Assembly: GCF_015210005.1 (NCBI RefSeq)
Contig: NZ_MU158698.1
Coordinates: 1,819,611 to 1,883,610 of the forward strand
Source of the DNA: Sphingobacterium hungaricum
GTDB lineage: Bacteria > Bacteroidota > Bacteroidia > Sphingobacteriales > Sphingobacteriaceae
Reading direction: 5' to 3'
DNA: 64,000 nt
The translations under genes were made by a program, and so were the position numbers. Below the pieces are notes generated by a model. It was not told where the DNA came from. It worked only from the letters and a program-made list of their open reading frames with translations, and searched no databases. Shown here piece after piece: positions 63,165-64,000 of the stretch; position 1 is the stretch's first letter; the number at the start of each line of letters is the position of its first letter.

Positions 63165-63785
63165 ATGAATCCAAACGATTTAACTAAAGAAATTCAACAG
63201 ATTCGTTCCTTAATGGAGCGTTCTTCCAAATTTATTTCCATCAGTGGACTTTCGAGTGTGCTGATTGGAACCTATGCATTAATAGGTGCGGGGATTGCTT
63301 ATGTATTGGTTTATGGATTCGATAGTGAATTTTCGTATCGCGACCATTACATTACAGATAATGGCCTCTTGCTTAAATTGTTTTTGGTTGCATTGTTGGT
63401 GTTGATAGTGTCATTGGCAACAGGCATTATCATGGCTAAGCGCAAAGCGAAAAAATTAAAACAGCCGATTTGGAATGCGACTAGCAAATCTTTGCTATAC
63501 GCAGTTTCTATACCCTTAATAACAGGCGGGATTTTAGCGATGATTTTTATCTCGAAAGAATATTACATCCTTATCGCATCAACGTTGTTGGTGTTTTATG
63601 GTCTTGCTCTGTGCGCAGGTTCTGTTTTTACATTTCCTGAAATACGCTGGTTAGGGATTTTTGAAATCATATTGGGATTGTTAGCTTTGCAGTTTCCAGG
63701 CTATGGATTGTGGTTTTGGGTTGCAGGATTTGGGTTCTTGCATATCATTTATGGAATTATTGTACATAATAAATACGGCTCGTGA
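63165..63785 (+). CDS. unknown integral membrane protein
   Basis: A 206-residue protein with a short cytoplasmic start (MNPNDLTKEIQQIRSLMERSSKFIS) and about six membrane helices. No catalytic motif. It overlaps the next gene's GTG by four bases; such pairs of a small membrane protein and an HTH regulator recur in Bacteroidota. ATG at 63165 is preferred to TTG seven codons upstream. Function unknown. Confidence 0.8.
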   Translation: MNPNDLTKEIQQIRSLMERSSKFISISGLSSVLIGTYALIGAGIAYVLVYGFDSEFSYRDHYITDNGLLLKLFLVALLVLIVSLATGIIMAKRKAKKLKQPIWNATSKSLLYAVSIPLITGGILAMIFISKEYYILIASTLLVFYGLALCAGSVFTFPEIRWLGIFEIILGLLALQFPGYGLWFWVAGFGFLHIIYGIIVHNKYGS

Positions 63786-64000
63786 GTTTAGATTTATCGT
63801 TATATGATAAGATTTTAGAGAATAGAATACGGCTACAAATTATGGGAGTTTTGGTGGCAAATGAATCCTATGATTTTAATTCGCTGAAGGAATTGCTTGA
63901 AGCGACCGATGGCAATCTGGCTTCAAATCTGAAGACTTTGGAGAAGGAAAGCTACATTTCTGTCGAAAAGTCATTCATTGGGCGTAAGCCCAATACCAAA
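63782..64000 (+). CDS. winged-helix transcriptional regulator, 5' part
   Basis: The first 73 residues of a MarR/ArsR-like one-domain regulator: IRLQIMGVLVANESYDFNSLKELLEATDGNLASNLKTLEKESYISVEKSFIGRKPNTK is the typical HTH-27/HTH-34 core. The GTG start overlaps the stop of the membrane protein gene by four bases, so they are translationally coupled. It runs off the window end. Confidence 0.88.
   Translation, partial: MSLDLSLYDKILENRIRLQIMGVLVANESYDFNSLKELLEATDGNLASNLKTLEKESYISVEKSFIGRKPNTK

Overview
The window looks like a chromosomal segment of a Bacteroidota bacterium, most likely Sphingobacteriaceae (Sphingobacterium/Pedobacter type). The evidence is low GC, SusD and TonB-dependent receptors with carboxypeptidase-regulatory-like N-termini, many lipoproteins, promoters of the TTG-N20-TAnnTTTG type, few Shine-Dalgarno sites, and Bacteroidota-restricted families (DUF4374, DUF4876, DUF6850, DUF4292, DUF4998, DUF5008). 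Genus-level assignment is inference.

Layout. 1-9942 (+): 3' part of a SusC/SusD-type outer-membrane locus: SusD (cut by the window start), a fasciclin lipoprotein, a delta-60-repeat lipoprotein, two paralogous alkaline-phosphatase-fold/LamG lipoproteins, an M60 (enhancin/mucinase-type) metalloprotease and a discoidin lipoprotein. It looks like a machine for capturing and cutting glycoproteins at the cell surface. 10061-16995: a di-haem cytochrome c peroxidase divergent from a TonB receptor/DUF4876/DUF6850 operon, with two Fur-box-like palindromes between them. 17074-28596: a siderophore regulon. On the minus strand it has a secreted esterase, a YncE-type propeller, two permeases, an ATPase, a CeuE/YclQ-like binding lipoprotein, a siderophore-interacting reductase and haem oxygenase. 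Divergent from it are a TonB receptor and a DUF4374 lipoprotein (XusAB-like). Further Fur-box-like palindromes lie here and upstream of an unknown exported protein at 28.8-29.5 kb.

29768-34594: mixed housekeeping and small genes (a tam-like methyltransferase, an orphan higA next to a broken higB, DUF6157, pckA). 34920-42206: an accessory island starting with a truncated tyrosine integrase. It carries a YhcG-type PDDEXK nuclease, ada, a DHA2 drug exporter, two unknown genes on the minus strand and two hairpin repeats resembling integron attC sites. 42371-46185: an NTF2-like lipoprotein, a GNAT enzyme and the rplM-rpsI-rpsB-tsf operon. 46473-53455: envelope genes (TPR, DUF4292, EnvC-like, TatA, MltD-like, phosphoribosyltransferase, NlpC/P60). 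53773-58676: thrL-thrA-thrB-thrC with a classical translation-coupled attenuator. 58718-64000: YceI, GNAT, a Fic protein bracketed by a duplicated ACGTGTCC-rich repeat, trigger factor, tRNA-Leu(UAG), a membrane protein and the start of a winged-helix regulator.

The best candidates for something new are: the Fur-linked esterase/CeuE/XusAB siderophore route with a YncE gene that lacks a normal start codon; the repeat-bracketed fic gene; and the cassette-like island with an unknown 678-residue coiled-coil membrane protein.
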